From Planctomycetaceae bacterium (lineage in GTDB: Bacteria > Planctomycetota > Planctomycetia > Planctomycetales > Planctomycetaceae), in NCBI GenBank assembly GCA_019636285.1, contig JAHBXV010000001.1, positions 62,001 to 126,000 on the forward strand: a stretch of DNA of 64,000 nucleotides, written 5' to 3'. Below, one piece after another: positions 9,265 through 19,253 of this stretch. The position numbers were made by a program, and so were the translations under genes. The notes beneath the pieces were generated by a model. That model was not told the DNA's origin. It did not search any database and saw only the letters and a program-made list of their open reading frames with translations. Positions within the stretch are counted from its first letter, which is position 1, and the number at the start of each line of letters is the position of its first letter.

Positions 9265-9774
9265 TTAATCGCCCAGTTCGGCTGCCGCGCGCTCTTTGTG
9301 AATCGGGACGCCAATCAGGTGGCCGTTGAAGACCAACTTTCCGTTCACATAGCCCTGGAAATCGAATTCCGACCGCCGGGGCTTCAACCGGGTACACAAG
9401 CACAGGATCAACAGGCGATCGCCCGGATAAATCGGTCCGCGGAACCGGACCTCCTCCATCCCGCCAAAACCCAGGAAGTCGCCATCGAGCAGATCGAATT
9501 TCCGGGCGTAGAAGCCCGCGAGCTGCGCGGCACATTCACACATCACCACGCCGGGCATCAGGGCAAACCCCGGCATGTGGCCCCGCACCCAGAACTCGTT
9601 CTCGGTAATGTCCTTGTACCCGACCACGCCATTCCGCTCGCGGTCCACATAGAGAACCGCGGTCAACTGCTCCATTTCAAAACGCTGCGGGTTGACCTCG
9701 CGTATTTCTTCGAGAGTGAAAAGCGGCTTGTCGAAGTCGAACATCTCCAGAGGGTACAAAGGAGGTGGGGCCAT
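9265..9774 (-). CDS. FabZ-like (3R)-hydroxyacyl-ACP dehydratase
   Basis: This 169-residue hot-dog-fold protein carries GHMPGFALMPGVVMCECAAQ (about 65-84), the FabZ active-site region with the catalytic His (GHxPG) and the later acidic residue on the central helix. FGGMEEVRFRGPIYPGDRL matches the second conserved strand block. It would dehydrate 3-hydroxyacyl-ACP in type II fatty acid synthesis. It is somewhat longer at the N-terminus than canonical FabZ (about 150) and may be a paralogue, so no symbol is given. It is separated from secDF upstream by a 329-base gap. Confidence 0.8.
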   Translation of the reverse strand: MAPPPLYPLEMFDFDKPLFTLEEIREVNPQRFEMEQLTAVLYVDRERNGVVGYKDITENEFWVRGHMPGFALMPGVVMCECAAQLAGFYARKFDLLDGDFLGFGGMEEVRFRGPIYPGDRLLILCLCTRLKPRRSEFDFQGYVNGKLVFNGHLIGVPIHKERAAAELGD

Positions 9775-10103
9775 CTTCGGGATTCCGACTCAAGAACCAG
9801 ACAGAAAAAAAGCGGTAACCACCCCGGGATCCAGGCTGGCGCGACAGAGCCACCGACAGCCGGTGCGAAAGCCGGATCGAAGGCTCGCAAGCCGTTCGAC
9901 CGCAATTGGAATTCCCAACCGCCAGTGGTTTTTCGACAGGCTGCCAGGCCCCGATCGCTCCATCCGCCCGAGCGGCCGAAACTTGCGTCGAAGTTTATCG
10001 ATGATCGCCCGTCCGGACAACACCGATCGCGGCCCCTTCGCTCGGCAACCAGCCCCACGCCCCGAAGATTCTGCCAGGCCGACCGCTGGTGCGTTCGCCT
10101 CAC
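9775..10103. other. Intergenic region between secDF and the FabZ-like gene
   Basis: Both neighbours are leftward, so this holds the secDF 3' end and the leader of the FabZ-like gene. On the minus strand a run of seven T at about 9805-9811 follows a G/C-rich stretch and may be part of a terminator, but I cannot pair a clean stem. No coding frame here looks real. Confidence 0.4.
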
Positions 10104-13100
10104 TCAGGCCGCCGCCTTCATCGAAACTTTCGGCTTCCGGGTCACCAGCCATAGCAACACGGGATTCGCGATGTAAACGGTGCTGTAGGCTCCGGTCACG
10201 GTCCCGATAATCATCGAGAAGGCGAACCCGTGGATCCCGTCGCCTCCCAATGCGTACAGGATCACGACCACGATCAGCACGGTGAGCGCGGTTAGAATCG
10301 TTCGCGACAACGTCTGGTTCACGCTGAGGTTAATCATATCGTACGTGATATTGGGGTTCTTTCCCTTGATTTCACGAATACGGTCGAAGATGACGATCGT
10401 GTCGTTGAGCGAGTAACCGACGATCGTCAGCAGCGAAGCGATCAGCCCCATGTTGATCTTAAAGTCGTCGAATCCCAGAATTGCCCCGATGGGCGTATGA
10501 CTGAGATAGGCGGCCACGGCAATCGCGCCGAGCGTGACCAGGACGTCGTGAGCCAGCGCGACCACCGCCGCGTAACCAAAGTAGACCTTCTCGAACCGGA
10601 ACCAGATGTAAACGACCGTGGCCAGCAGGCTGAGAATAATGGCGATCGCCGCGTCGCGCTGGGTCTCGAAGCCAACCGACGTGTCGAACGAATTCACTTC
10701 TTCGAACAGCGGCGCGTCGGCGAAGTTCTTCTCCACGGTCGCCAGGGCGGTCGCGAAATCTTCGGCCGTCACCTCCCGCGTGACGCTCACCGTCGCGGAC
10801 TTCACACCCGAGGCGGCATCTCCTCCCTGGCCGTCGCCCTTCACCGCGACCAGCGTGTTGGCGAACTGGTAGCGAGGAGCGTCTCCCGTGCCCGGAATGG
10901 CTTCGAGCGCGGAAATGACATACTCGCTGATCGTCCCCTCGCGGACCGGTCCACTGAACGACAGACCCGCGCGGTGCCCACCCGCGAAGCGGCGTTCCGC
11001 ATCGGAAATCGTGGCATCGTCGGCAGCGACCGGAATGGCTTCCACCTCGCCAGCAGTCGCGGTCACCCGCCGCAGCGCGAACTCGGGTTCGGACAGGGCC
11101 TCGTTAATCCTGGCGACGACGTCGGGCTGAGAAGCCTCGGTGGTACGCATGCGGAATCGCGTGGCGCCGGCGCTTGAAGACTGATCGTCGGAGGTTGTCA
11201 ATTGCTCCAGGCTGATCGTCGGGCCGAATTTTTCTTGCAGTTGATTCCGCACCGCTGCCGTCTGCTGGGGAGCCTCGAACTCGAACGTCACCATCGTCCC
11301 GCCGGTGAAGTCGATGTCCATGTTGGACGATCCGCGGACGATCAGCGCCCCCATTCCGATCCCAATCACCACGGCGGATGCCAGGAACGCGAGCCTCCGC
11401 GTCGCCAGAAAGTCGAAATTCGTCGCGCCGATCAGTCGCATCATCGTGAGGGTTTTCACCAGCCGCTTGCGCTCGATGATTTCAAACGCCAATCGACCGA
11501 AGTACAGCGCCGTGAACAAACTCATCACGAGACCGATAAACAGCGATACCGCGAAGCCGCGAATCTGGTCCGAACCGATCAGGTACAGGATCACGGCCGT
11601 GATCAGACTCGTCAGGTTGCTGTCGATGATCGTCGAGAACGCCTTGTCGAAGCCGTTCTGAATAGCCATGCGCAGGCTTCCGCCGCGTTCCAGTTCTTCA
11701 CGCATGCGTTCGTAAATCAGAATGTTGGCGTCGACCGCCATCCCGATCGTCAGCACCAGGCCCGCGAGGCCCGGCAGCGTGAAGGTCGCCGAGATGAACG
11801 ACATGGCCCCCACGACGAGGATCAGGTTCAGGAGCAGGCACAGGCAGGCGACAACACCGGCCACCCGGTAGTAGACCAGCATGAACAGGAACGTGAAGAC
11901 CGCCGAAATGGCGATCGCGGTGATCCCGCTGGTCTGAACGTCGACTCCCAACAGCGGACTGATGGAAAATTCCGTGACGGGTTGCGGCTTGAGCGGAACT
12001 TCCAGCGCCCCCGCATTCAGGACGTTCACCAGTTCGTCGACTTCAGCCTTGGTGAACTGCCCCTGAATAATCCCGCTGTCGCGAATCGGCTCATTGATGC
12101 TCGGGGCCGACTCGATCTTGTTGTCCAGCAGAATCGCCAACTGGCGGTGAAAACCATCGGTCCGATCCGGCTGGTATCGCGTCGTCAGATTGCCGAACAG
12201 GTTTCCGCCCGTCGCGTTAAACCGGAAAGAAACGGCAAGCTGCCCCGTCTGGTCGGTCGTGGGCGCGGCTTGAATCAGATAGCGACCGGTAATCTGTCGT
12301 TTCGGGTCGATCACCACCAGAAACTGCTGAACCTCTTGAGTCTTTCCATCTTCATCAACACGAGAAACAGTGCGAGTCGCCGTTCGGTCGCCGCCCACTC
12401 GCGCATCGTCCGCGACATCCTTCCACGCCGCCGCGACTTGCAGGTTCCCCTGCTCGTCTTTGCGGCGAACCTCGTTCTGATCGGGCCGCAAAGCTCGACC
12501 TTCCGCGATAATTTGCGGATGGTCCTTGTCGTTCGCCAGCATGGCGAACTCAAGGCTTCCCAACCGGGTAATGAGCCCCTTCTTCTGGGCAATCACTTCC
12601 CGATCGGCGCCGGGAATGATGACTTCGATGCGGTTGTTTCCCACGCGGCGGACGGTGATTTCCTCGGCACCGCTGGGGTTGAGTCGCTTCTGAATCGCCG
12701 CGACCATCTTGTCGAGCGAATCTTTGGTCAGTTGCTCATTCTCGCCGATTTTGCCCGACTTCACGGCCTCGCCGTAGTCGACTTCGTAGACCAGGTTTGT
12801 GCCCCCGGCGAGGTCGATCCCCAGGCGAATCGCTTTCCGCCAGTCTTCACCGCGGGCAATTCGCCACCCGAACGGCGCCAGCGCGAAGAACACCGCCATC
12901 AGGACGATGCTGATTCGCATCGCCACGTCCTTCATCCGCAGGGCATTCGCGATGAGCGGCCCGAGAATCAGCGGAATGCCAAATACCACGGCCACGACAA
13001 TCACGAGCTGAAGCGGGGTGATGGCGGGTTGGGTCGTCGTTGTTTCGGCGGCTTTGGCGACATCGACAGCCGCTTGGGCGAGGGTCAGGAACGAATGCAA

Positions 13101-13109
13101 TCCGGGCAT
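10104..13109 (-). CDS. secDF: Fused SecD-SecF protein-export subunit
   Basis: SecDF uses the proton gradient to pull translocating proteins through SecYEG. This 1001-residue protein fuses SecD (N-terminal half) and SecF (C-terminal half). The SecD part has a first membrane helix region, LGIDLAGGTNLVYEV (the SecD D1 motif), a large periplasmic P1 region, and a block of helices around AGLVLTIGMAVDANILIYERM. The SecF part starts around residue 560 with NFDFLATRRLAFLAS and has MDIDFTGGTMVTFEF (the D5 motif) and GYSLNDTIVIFDRIRE (D6). ATG 13109 (MPGLHSFLTLAQ) is preferred over a GTG 78 bases upstream. It follows yajC and tgt on the same strand, the classical order. Confidence 0.95.
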   Translation of the reverse strand: MPGLHSFLTLAQAAVDVAKAAETTTTQPAITPLQLVIVVAVVFGIPLILGPLIANALRMKDVAMRISIVLMAVFFALAPFGWRIARGEDWRKAIRLGIDLAGGTNLVYEVDYGEAVKSGKIGENEQLTKDSLDKMVAAIQKRLNPSGAEEITVRRVGNNRIEVIIPGADREVIAQKKGLITRLGSLEFAMLANDKDHPQIIAEGRALRPDQNEVRRKDEQGNLQVAAAWKDVADDARVGGDRTATRTVSRVDEDGKTQEVQQFLVVIDPKRQITGRYLIQAAPTTDQTGQLAVSFRFNATGGNLFGNLTTRYQPDRTDGFHRQLAILLDNKIESAPSINEPIRDSGIIQGQFTKAEVDELVNVLNAGALEVPLKPQPVTEFSISPLLGVDVQTSGITAIAISAVFTFLFMLVYYRVAGVVACLCLLLNLILVVGAMSFISATFTLPGLAGLVLTIGMAVDANILIYERMREELERGGSLRMAIQNGFDKAFSTIIDSNLTSLITAVILYLIGSDQIRGFAVSLFIGLVMSLFTALYFGRLAFEIIERKRLVKTLTMMRLIGATNFDFLATRRLAFLASAVVIGIGMGALIVRGSSNMDIDFTGGTMVTFEFEAPQQTAAVRNQLQEKFGPTISLEQLTTSDDQSSSAGATRFRMRTTEASQPDVVARINEALSEPEFALRRVTATAGEVEAIPVAADDATISDAERRFAGGHRAGLSFSGPVREGTISEYVISALEAIPGTGDAPRYQFANTLVAVKGDGQGGDAASGVKSATVSVTREVTAEDFATALATVEKNFADAPLFEEVNSFDTSVGFETQRDAAIAIILSLLATVVYIWFRFEKVYFGYAAVVALAHDVLVTLGAIAVAAYLSHTPIGAILGFDDFKINMGLIASLLTIVGYSLNDTIVIFDRIREIKGKNPNITYDMINLSVNQTLSRTILTALTVLIVVVILYALGGDGIHGFAFSMIIGTVTGAYSTVYIANPVLLWLVTRKPKVSMKAAA

Positions 13110-13264
13110 GCGTAGGTCCACACAGGCAGTCTGACGTCGGGACTTGGGAAAATTCGAGTTTTTTGAACCGTTACAAATGAGCAACACCAGAACGCGTTGC
13201 TCTTATCTGAGACCGAACCGATTCGCCAGACGTGCTGACAGGCTGTCGGTCCCTTGAAGGGCAA

Positions 13265-13612
13265 TCAGCCCGTTTTGGCATCCGATTCGGCATCGGGTTC
13301 GAGAACGCGGGCAATACTTTCCCGCAGAAAGCGAATTCGCGTGTTGTCGTCGACCCGCAACGTGACTTCCTTTCCGTCCGGCGAGAGATTGGCCACCGTG
13401 CCAATGATGCCGCCGATCGTGACCACGCGATCATTTTTCTTCATGGCCGACAGCATGTTGCGGCGTTTCTTCTGCTCTTTCTGTTGAGGCAGAATCATCA
13501 TGAAGAAGAACAGGGCCACGATGGCGATCATGGGCGCGAAGCTTAGCCACATCGGAGCTTGTGGCTTGGCCTCGGCTTGCGCCAGGACGCCGAAAAGTTC
13601 AACCATCTCCAT
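13265..13612 (-). CDS. yajC: Preprotein translocase accessory subunit YajC
   Basis: YajC is a small inner-membrane partner of SecDF. This copy (115 residues from the ATG at 13612) has one membrane helix, APMIAIVALFFFMMILPQ, followed by the family sequence QKKRRNMLSAMKKNDRVVTI and GGIIGTV, then a short charged tail. TTG 13624 and ATG 13606 are other possible starts; 13612 has GGAA at suitable spacing. It lies between tgt and secDF as in many bacteria. Confidence 0.93.
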   Translation of the reverse strand: MEMVELFGVLAQAEAKPQAPMWLSFAPMIAIVALFFFMMILPQQKEQKKRRNMLSAMKKNDRVVTIGGIIGTVANLSPDGKEVTLRVDDNTRIRFLRESIARVLEPDAESDAKTG

Positions 13613-13717
13613 CGCACATTCCAAACGAAAAGAGTCCGGATCGCCGCAAAGGGGGAGACCCCTGACAGCTTCCAGACAGCTCGCAGGCCAGTGCGGCCCG
13701 CTGACGAAGCGGGCATC

Positions 13718-14836
13718 TTAGACGGATTGATTCCAACGGGCAAGCTGAGCAGACCGGAACGCCGCCGATGTGCCCGCGCGGATCGCCGCCCGCAGTTCCC
13801 GCAGCAACTGTTGGTAGAAAAACAAGTTGTGCCACGATGCCAAAATGGGGCCCAGCATTTCTTTGGCGATGAACAAATGCCGCAGGTAGGCACGACTGTA
13901 TTGCGTGCAGACCGGGCACGAACACTCTTCGTCCAAGGGGCGCGGATCCTCGCGATGGCTGGCGTTCCGCAACTTGACCACGCCCCGGCTGGTGAAGACC
14001 GTCGCGTTGCGGCCGTTACGCGTCGGCATCACGCAGTCAAACAGATCGATCCCCCGCAGTACGGCCTCGATCAGGTCGATCGGTGTTCCCACGCCCATTA
14101 AGTAACGGGGACGATCCGTTGGCAGGCGTGGGGTCGTCACGTCCAACGTCGCATACATGTCGGCCGGGGCCTCGCCAACACTTAGTCCGCCCACGGCATA
14201 GGCCGGAAAATCAATTGGCAAAAGACCTTCTATCGATTTTTCGCGAAGCCCGGGATCGGTTCCGCCCTGAACGATGCCGAAGAGGGCCTGATCGGTGCGT
14301 CGGTGTGCCTCGCGGCAGCGGGCCGCCCATCGCGTGGTCCTTTCGACCGCTTTCTCGATCGTGGCGCGGGGCGCTTCGTGGGCCGGGCATTCATCGAGGC
14401 ACATGATGCAATCGGCCCCGAGTTGCTCCTGAATGTGCATCGCCGTCTCGGGCGACAACTCGAGCTTGCTGCCGTCGATGTGCGAGCGGAAAACGACCTT
14501 CTCGTCGTTGATCTTCATCTGGCTGGCCAGGCTGAAGACCTGAAACCCGCCGCTGTCGGTGAGGATCGGGCCATCCCAGTTCATGAACCGGTGGAGCCCC
14601 CCCAACCGCTCGACGACATCGGCTCCTGGTCGCAGGGCCAGATGATAGGTGTTCGCCAGCACCATCTGGGCACCGGTCTGGCGAATCATGTCGGGGGTCA
14701 GTCCCTTCACGCTCGCCAGCGTCCCCACGGGCATGAAGGCCGGAGTTTCGACGACACCATGCGGGGTCACCCAACGCCCCAGGCGGGCCATGGTGGTGGG
14801 ATCGGTCGCGTCGAGGTGGAACTGAAAGGAAGACAC
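13718..14836 (-). CDS. tgt: tRNA-guanine transglycosylase
   Basis: Tgt exchanges guanine 34 for preQ1 in tRNAs reading NAY codons, the committed tRNA step of queuosine synthesis. The 372-residue length is typical. Visible motifs are [25 protein letters not shown] (with the general-base Asp), ALFGIVQGG, the nucleophile region [20 protein letters not shown], and the zinc site [19 protein letters not shown] (three Cys and a His). It is the first gene of tgt-yajC-secDF. Confidence 0.96.
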   Translation of the reverse strand: MSSFQFHLDATDPTTMARLGRWVTPHGVVETPAFMPVGTLASVKGLTPDMIRQTGAQMVLANTYHLALRPGADVVERLGGLHRFMNWDGPILTDSGGFQVFSLASQMKINDEKVVFRSHIDGSKLELSPETAMHIQEQLGADCIMCLDECPAHEAPRATIEKAVERTTRWAARCREAHRRTDQALFGIVQGGTDPGLREKSIEGLLPIDFPAYAVGGLSVGEAPADMYATLDVTTPRLPTDRPRYLMGVGTPIDLIEAVLRGIDLFDCVMPTRNGRNATVFTSRGVVKLRNASHREDPRPLDEECSCPVCTQYSRAYLRHLFIAKEMLGPILASWHNLFFYQQLLRELRAAIRAGTSAAFRSAQLARWNQSV

Positions 14837-14897
14837 GATGGCTGGAATTCCAGGGGTGAGAGCGAGATGGCGATCCGACGGGGTATGTCCGGGACGT

Positions 14898-16232
14898 CTA
14901 GGTTCCCGGCGTCGAACTCGTTTTCCGCGAAGTGAGTTCGCCCGCGTCGTGGCGCTGCCAGAATTCGTCGGGAGACCAGCGCTGAGGCTCGCGAAACTCG
15001 ATGTCCAGCTCAGTCAGGCTTGGCATCTTCCGAATGGCGTCCAATCCCGCCGTGATCTTCTCGGGAGAAAAAATCAGCCGCTGGAGTCGCAGATTCGCGA
15101 GCGGTGTCAGGTCCTGAACCGGCGTCTCCGCGATGTGCAGCCGTTGTAGCGTTCCCATCGCGGCCAACGGCGACAGGTCTTCCACGGCTGATCGATGGAG
15201 CGTCAGACTGACGAGCTTCAGCGATCGTAGCGGGCTAATGTCGCTGACCGGCGTATCGTTGAGCCACAGGGAATCGAGGGGCAGTTTCGCCAGGGGTGTC
15301 AGGTTTTCGACCTTGGTTCCCAAAAGATTGAGGTAGGAAATTCCGCTCTCCGCGATCGGGCCGAGGTCGGCCACGGGACTTTCGTTCAACCAGAGCGTTC
15401 TAAGAGGCATGCCGGCCAGTGCCGAAAGATCGGTCACCTTTGTCCCCTCGAGGTAAAGTTCCTGAATCGGCATGCCACGCAGCGGAGCGAGATCGTTTAC
15501 CGGGCAGCCACGGAGTCCCAAATATTCCAACTTCAGTCCTGCCAGTGGCGCGAGCGACGTCACGCTGGGGTCGGTGAACTCGGCTGCCGTCACAACGCCT
15601 TCCCGAACCAGAAACTGGCCGTTCGAGCTGTCGTAACCAGGATTCGCGGCTTCCATCGCCTGCTGCAATTCCGCCGAGATTTCATCGCCCGACTTGGGTA
15701 ATGGTGCGGCGCTGGGGGCAGCGGGTGGTTCACCCGATGCGGCTCGTGGGGAGAGATCGCGAGGGTCGGGCGCGGACACTTTTGGCAGTGCTTCCAGCTC
15801 CTCGCGACTCAGGACGAACGACTTTTCAATCGTCGGGGATTCGGGAATGACGCCAATGAGGTGCAGTTCGAAAACCTCGTAGTCGTCGACGTTGACCTTT
15901 TCTCGGGCCAGGGTGAAGACGCGATTCTTGAACAGTTCGGTGCGGGCCGGTTCGGCATCGGGATCAAAACGGGCCGTTACCGCGATTCGCAGCGTGGGTG
16001 GGCCCTCTTTGGGGGTTCCCCCCTCGACCTGGGGACGCGAGCCTCGCAACTCATAGGCGATCGCGTCGCGCAGGGGACGAAAAGGCCGTGAATGCTCGTT
16101 CCAGTAGACATAGATGCCCCCTGTCGCCAGAGCGCCGAACAGCAACAGGCCAATGACGACCCAACGACCGGGAATCCCCGGTCCGTGATGGGGGGACGGC
16201 GTCGCCTGGGTCGGGTTCGTATCAGCGGACAT
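14898..16232 (-). CDS. Membrane-anchored leucine-rich-repeat protein
   Basis: This 444-residue protein has a short cytoplasmic N-terminus, one membrane helix (about 23-42, [20 protein letters not shown]) and an exported remainder. Residues about 80-160 form an uncharacterised domain ([20 protein letters not shown]). Residues about 210-410 are at least eight short leucine-rich repeats of the form DLSPLAxMxLxxLxLxxTxV (for example [20 protein letters not shown]). Such LRR proteins are numerous in planctomycetes and probably bind proteins, but no partner is known. It is divergent from ygfZ, with 134 bases between them. Confidence 0.75.
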   Translation of the reverse strand: MSADTNPTQATPSPHHGPGIPGRWVVIGLLLFGALATGGIYVYWNEHSRPFRPLRDAIAYELRGSRPQVEGGTPKEGPPTLRIAVTARFDPDAEPARTELFKNRVFTLAREKVNVDDYEVFELHLIGVIPESPTIEKSFVLSREELEALPKVSAPDPRDLSPRAASGEPPAAPSAAPLPKSGDEISAELQQAMEAANPGYDSSNGQFLVREGVVTAAEFTDPSVTSLAPLAGLKLEYLGLRGCPVNDLAPLRGMPIQELYLEGTKVTDLSALAGMPLRTLWLNESPVADLGPIAESGISYLNLLGTKVENLTPLAKLPLDSLWLNDTPVSDISPLRSLKLVSLTLHRSAVEDLSPLAAMGTLQRLHIAETPVQDLTPLANLRLQRLIFSPEKITAGLDAIRKMPSLTELDIEFREPQRWSPDEFWQRHDAGELTSRKTSSTPGT

Positions 16233-16354
16233 GGACCAACATCCTCAACGGCCACGCAGTCGATTGCTTCAGTTCGGCGACATTCTAGCGGCAAGCGGCG
16301 ATTAAGACGCCCTCCGGCAATCCGGCCAATCTGGGAAACGGGAATACCCGCCTC

Positions 16355-16360
16355 TATAAT
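16355..16360 (+). promoter_or_regulatory. Candidate -10 element for ygfZ, suggesting a leaderless transcript
   Basis: A perfect TATAAT lies six bases before the ygfZ ATG. Transcription from it would start at or next to the A of the ATG, giving a leaderless mRNA. The expected -35 position (about 16332-16337) has only a weak match, so this is tentative. Confidence 0.35.
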
Positions 16361-16366
16361 CGCCGC

Positions 16367-17281
16367 ATGCCCACCACGGTGTTTGAACTGACGGACTGGA
16401 CCTGCCTGACGCTGACCGGAGCGGACCGGGCGGCGTTCCTGCACAACTTCTGCACGAACGATATCAAGGGATTGGCTCCCGGACATTGGCGGGAGGCCCT
16501 GTTCTGCAATGTGAAGGGCCGCATCCTCGGTCATGGTCTGGTCTTGGCCGGAACGGATTCGCACACGATTGTCGGCTTTCCGGGACAGGGTGAGCGGCTC
16601 GTCGCGCATCTCGATCGTTACATCCTCCGCGAAGACGTCGCGGTGCGTGATGACTCGGCCGAGAAACGATGCTGGTTCCTTTCCGGCCCCGACGCGGTCG
16701 AGACCGTACTGCAATCCGGGATGTTGCAGGGCGAACCGGTTCCCGGAATTGGCTGTCTGGCGAGTGGCCCGGGAAGAGTGTTCGCGCGTCTCGACTGGTT
16801 CTCGGAACCGGGATTTCTCGCGCTGGAGGAGACGACCGAACCGAAATCGGAGGCGAAGTTCGACGGCGAGCGCGGGACACCCGAGGAATTCGAGTTTCGT
16901 CGCATCGTTGCCGGAATACCGCGGATGGGGGACGATTTGACAGAGGACAATCTGGCCCAGGAGTCAGCCCGAACCGCCACGGCGATCTCTTTCATGAAAG
17001 GCTGCTATCTGGGCCAGGAACCAATCGCCCGGCTCGATGCGCTGGGACACACCAATCGCGAATTGCGGCGGCTGCGCATCGATCCGGCTGAGCCGTCGGC
17101 CTTGAGTGGCAGCGAACTGGTGACCGCGGAAGGACTGGCAGCCGGCCATCTGACATCGACCGCCCCGGCGCCCGACAAAACCCTGTCGGCCGGGCTGGGG
17201 ATGATCCGTACGAAATTTCAGACACCGGGAACCCGCCTCGTCGTCGCCACGACGGGCCAGACCGCCGTTATTCAGGAATAG
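16367..17281 (+). CDS. ygfZ: Folate-binding GcvT-fold protein YgfZ
   Basis: YgfZ proteins bind tetrahydrofolate and help build or repair certain Fe-S cluster enzymes. This 304-residue protein resembles GcvT and carries the family signature KGCYLGQEPIARLDALGH at about 209-226, with the conserved Cys of KGCYxGQE. The N-terminal GADRAAFLHNFCTNDIKGL is also typical. There is no ribosome-binding site before ATG 16367, which fits a leaderless message. It is followed after 69 bases by hisC on the same strand. Confidence 0.88.
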   Translation: MPTTVFELTDWTCLTLTGADRAAFLHNFCTNDIKGLAPGHWREALFCNVKGRILGHGLVLAGTDSHTIVGFPGQGERLVAHLDRYILREDVAVRDDSAEKRCWFLSGPDAVETVLQSGMLQGEPVPGIGCLASGPGRVFARLDWFSEPGFLALEETTEPKSEAKFDGERGTPEEFEFRRIVAGIPRMGDDLTEDNLAQESARTATAISFMKGCYLGQEPIARLDALGHTNRELRRLRIDPAEPSALSGSELVTAEGLAAGHLTSTAPAPDKTLSAGLGMIRTKFQTPGTRLVVATTGQTAVIQE

Positions 17282-17350
17282 TCAATCCGCATTCAGCGAG
17301 TCTTCAACACGAGGGGCCGGCCAGGCGCGCCCCGGAGAACTGGAAACGCA

Positions 17351-18436
17351 ATGAGTTTGTTTCGTCCCGCCATCGAGCGGATGGCTGGTTACACCCCTGG
17401 CGAGCAGCCGCAGGATTCCGGGTGGATCAAGCTGAACACCAATGAGAATCCGTATCCGCCATCTCCCGCAGTCCTGAAGGCCCTGCACGCGACGGTCGAT
17501 TCCGGGCGATTGCACCTGTATCCCGACCCGCTCGCGAAGGCCTTTCGACAGGCGGCCGCCGAGGTATTTCAGGTCGATCCGGACTGGATTCTGCCCGGCA
17601 ACGGCAGCGATGAGGTGCTGACCATCCTCACGCGGACCTTCGTCGATCCTGGCCAATCGACGGTCTATCCGTACCCCAGCTACATCCTTTACGAAACGCT
17701 GGCCGACATTCAGGACGCCGGCAGCACGCGTTGGCTATTGAATCCGGACTGGTCGTTCAACTGGTCGACTGCCGGAAACGTGCTGGAATCGGCAAAACTG
17801 GTCTTCATCCCAAATCCGAATTCTCCGTCGGGAAACCGCTGGAGCGATAGCGACATCCTGCGGGCCATTCCGCCGTCGGGCATGCTGGTTCTGGACGAAG
17901 CCTACGGAGACTTTGCCGATTCACCTCATCGCGGGGAACTGCTGCGGCAGCCGAGGGGCGAGCGGATCGTCATCACGCGGACGTTCAGCAAGAGCTACAG
18001 TCTCGCTGGGATTCGGTTTGGCTTCGCGATTGCTCATCCGGATGTCATCGCGGGGATGCAAAAGGCGAAGGACAGTTACAACTGCGATGCCTTGTCCCTC
18101 GCCGCCGCCACGGCTGCCATGCGCGACCAGAACTGGATGCAGGCGAACGTCGCCAAAATCCGGGCCACGCGCGCGCGACTGGCCGAGAGTCTCACTCAAC
18201 TGGGATTCGCAGTCACGCCAAGCCAGACCAACTTTATCTGGTGCACCTACCCCGGCCGTCCGCATCGAGACTTGTACGATGCGCTCAAGAGCCGGAAGAT
18301 TCTCGTCCGGTACATGAAGTTTCCGGGCGTTGACTGGGCACCCGATGGAATCCTTGATGGACTGCGGATCTCCATCGGCACCGACGACGAAATCAACGGT
18401 CTGCTGACGGCCCTGCGTCACATACTCTCCCAGTGA
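17351..18436 (+). CDS. hisC: Histidinol-phosphate aminotransferase
   Basis: HisC transfers an amino group from glutamate to imidazole-acetol phosphate in histidine synthesis. The 361-residue fold-type I PLP enzyme shows LNTNENPYPPSP (the HisC N-terminal arm), PGNGSDEVL (cofactor phosphate region), FIPNPNSPSG, LDEAYGDF (PLP-ring Asp and Tyr) and TRTFSKSYSLAGIRFG with the Schiff-base Lys. A downstream hisB gene 53 bases away supports the pathway. Confidence 0.95.
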   Translation: MSLFRPAIERMAGYTPGEQPQDSGWIKLNTNENPYPPSPAVLKALHATVDSGRLHLYPDPLAKAFRQAAAEVFQVDPDWILPGNGSDEVLTILTRTFVDPGQSTVYPYPSYILYETLADIQDAGSTRWLLNPDWSFNWSTAGNVLESAKLVFIPNPNSPSGNRWSDSDILRAIPPSGMLVLDEAYGDFADSPHRGELLRQPRGERIVITRTFSKSYSLAGIRFGFAIAHPDVIAGMQKAKDSYNCDALSLAAATAAMRDQNWMQANVAKIRATRARLAESLTQLGFAVTPSQTNFIWCTYPGRPHRDLYDALKSRKILVRYMKFPGVDWAPDGILDGLRISIGTDDEINGLLTALRHILSQ

Positions 18437-18489
18437 AGCATCTCCAGCCTAGCTCGACTTTTACTCTTTGCACGCAGGTTTGACACGCC

Positions 18490-19080
18490 ATGACCGAGCG
18501 CACCGCGTCGATTTTCCGCAAGACCGGGGAAACCGAGATCTCCCTGAAGCTGAACCTCGACGGCAGCGGAAAGACCAGCATCCGAACCGGCGTCGGATTT
18601 TTGGATCACATGCTGACGCTCTTCGGACGGCACGCCCTCATTGATCTAGAGATCGATGCCAAGGGCGATCTGGAGGTCGACGCGCACCACACCGCCGAAG
18701 ACATTGGCATCTGCCTGGGCAAGGCGATCGCGGAAGCCGTCGGCGACAAGCGGGGAATTTTCCGCTATGGCTCGATGGTCCTTCCCATGGAAGAAACTCT
18801 CGTCACTGTCGCGCTCGACCTCAGCGGTCGGATGAAGTTCGTCTGGAACGTCAAATTCCCAACCGAGAAAGTGGGGACGTTCGACACCGAACTGTTCGAG
18901 GAGTTCTGGCAGGCGGTTTCCTCCAATGCCCTGATGAACCTCCACGTCCTGCTTCACTACGGAACAAATAGCCACCACATCGCGGAAGCCATCTTCAAGG
19001 GGTCGGCTCGGGCGCTCCGGCAGGCGGTGACCGCCGATCCCCGGCAGACGGGGGTGCCAAGTACGAAGGGAGTGCTTTGA
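18490..19080 (+). CDS. hisB: Imidazoleglycerol-phosphate dehydratase
   Basis: This manganese enzyme dehydrates imidazoleglycerol phosphate in histidine synthesis. The 196-residue single-function form shows [43 protein letters not shown] and [17 protein letters not shown], the two His-rich metal-binding signatures. It pairs with hisC upstream; the rest of the his pathway is elsewhere. Confidence 0.96.
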   Translation: MTERTASIFRKTGETEISLKLNLDGSGKTSIRTGVGFLDHMLTLFGRHALIDLEIDAKGDLEVDAHHTAEDIGICLGKAIAEAVGDKRGIFRYGSMVLPMEETLVTVALDLSGRMKFVWNVKFPTEKVGTFDTELFEEFWQAVSSNALMNLHVLLHYGTNSHHIAEAIFKGSARALRQAVTADPRQTGVPSTKGVL

Positions 19081-19082
19081 GG

Positions 19083-19116
19083 AAGTGGTTGGTAGTTGGT
19101 GATTAGTGGTTGGAGA
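19083..19116. repeat. G/T-rich imperfect short repeat downstream of hisB
   Basis: Three imperfect copies of a GTGGTTGG/GTTGGTG-like unit start two bases after the hisB stop. The reverse complement closely resembles the ACCAACC tandem array at 62125-62152, so the two probably belong to one dispersed family. Confidence 0.5.
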
Positions 19117-19253
19117 AAGGCAGAAGAAACACGAAGCACACGCGCCGGGGTTAATTTAGGTGACCTGCGCGGATTTTTCTGATTTCGCTGAAGTTTCCAC
19201 CTCTAGTGGTCGATTCTCAAGAAACGGTGACGTTTCGAAAGGAGTCGGCGGCG

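Noticed and set aside
11202-13115. A 637-codon rightward frame opposite secDF
   Set aside because: It is the antisense of a clearly real secDF, rich in Arg/His/Gln, with no recognisable domain. Long antisense frames are expected in high-GC DNA.
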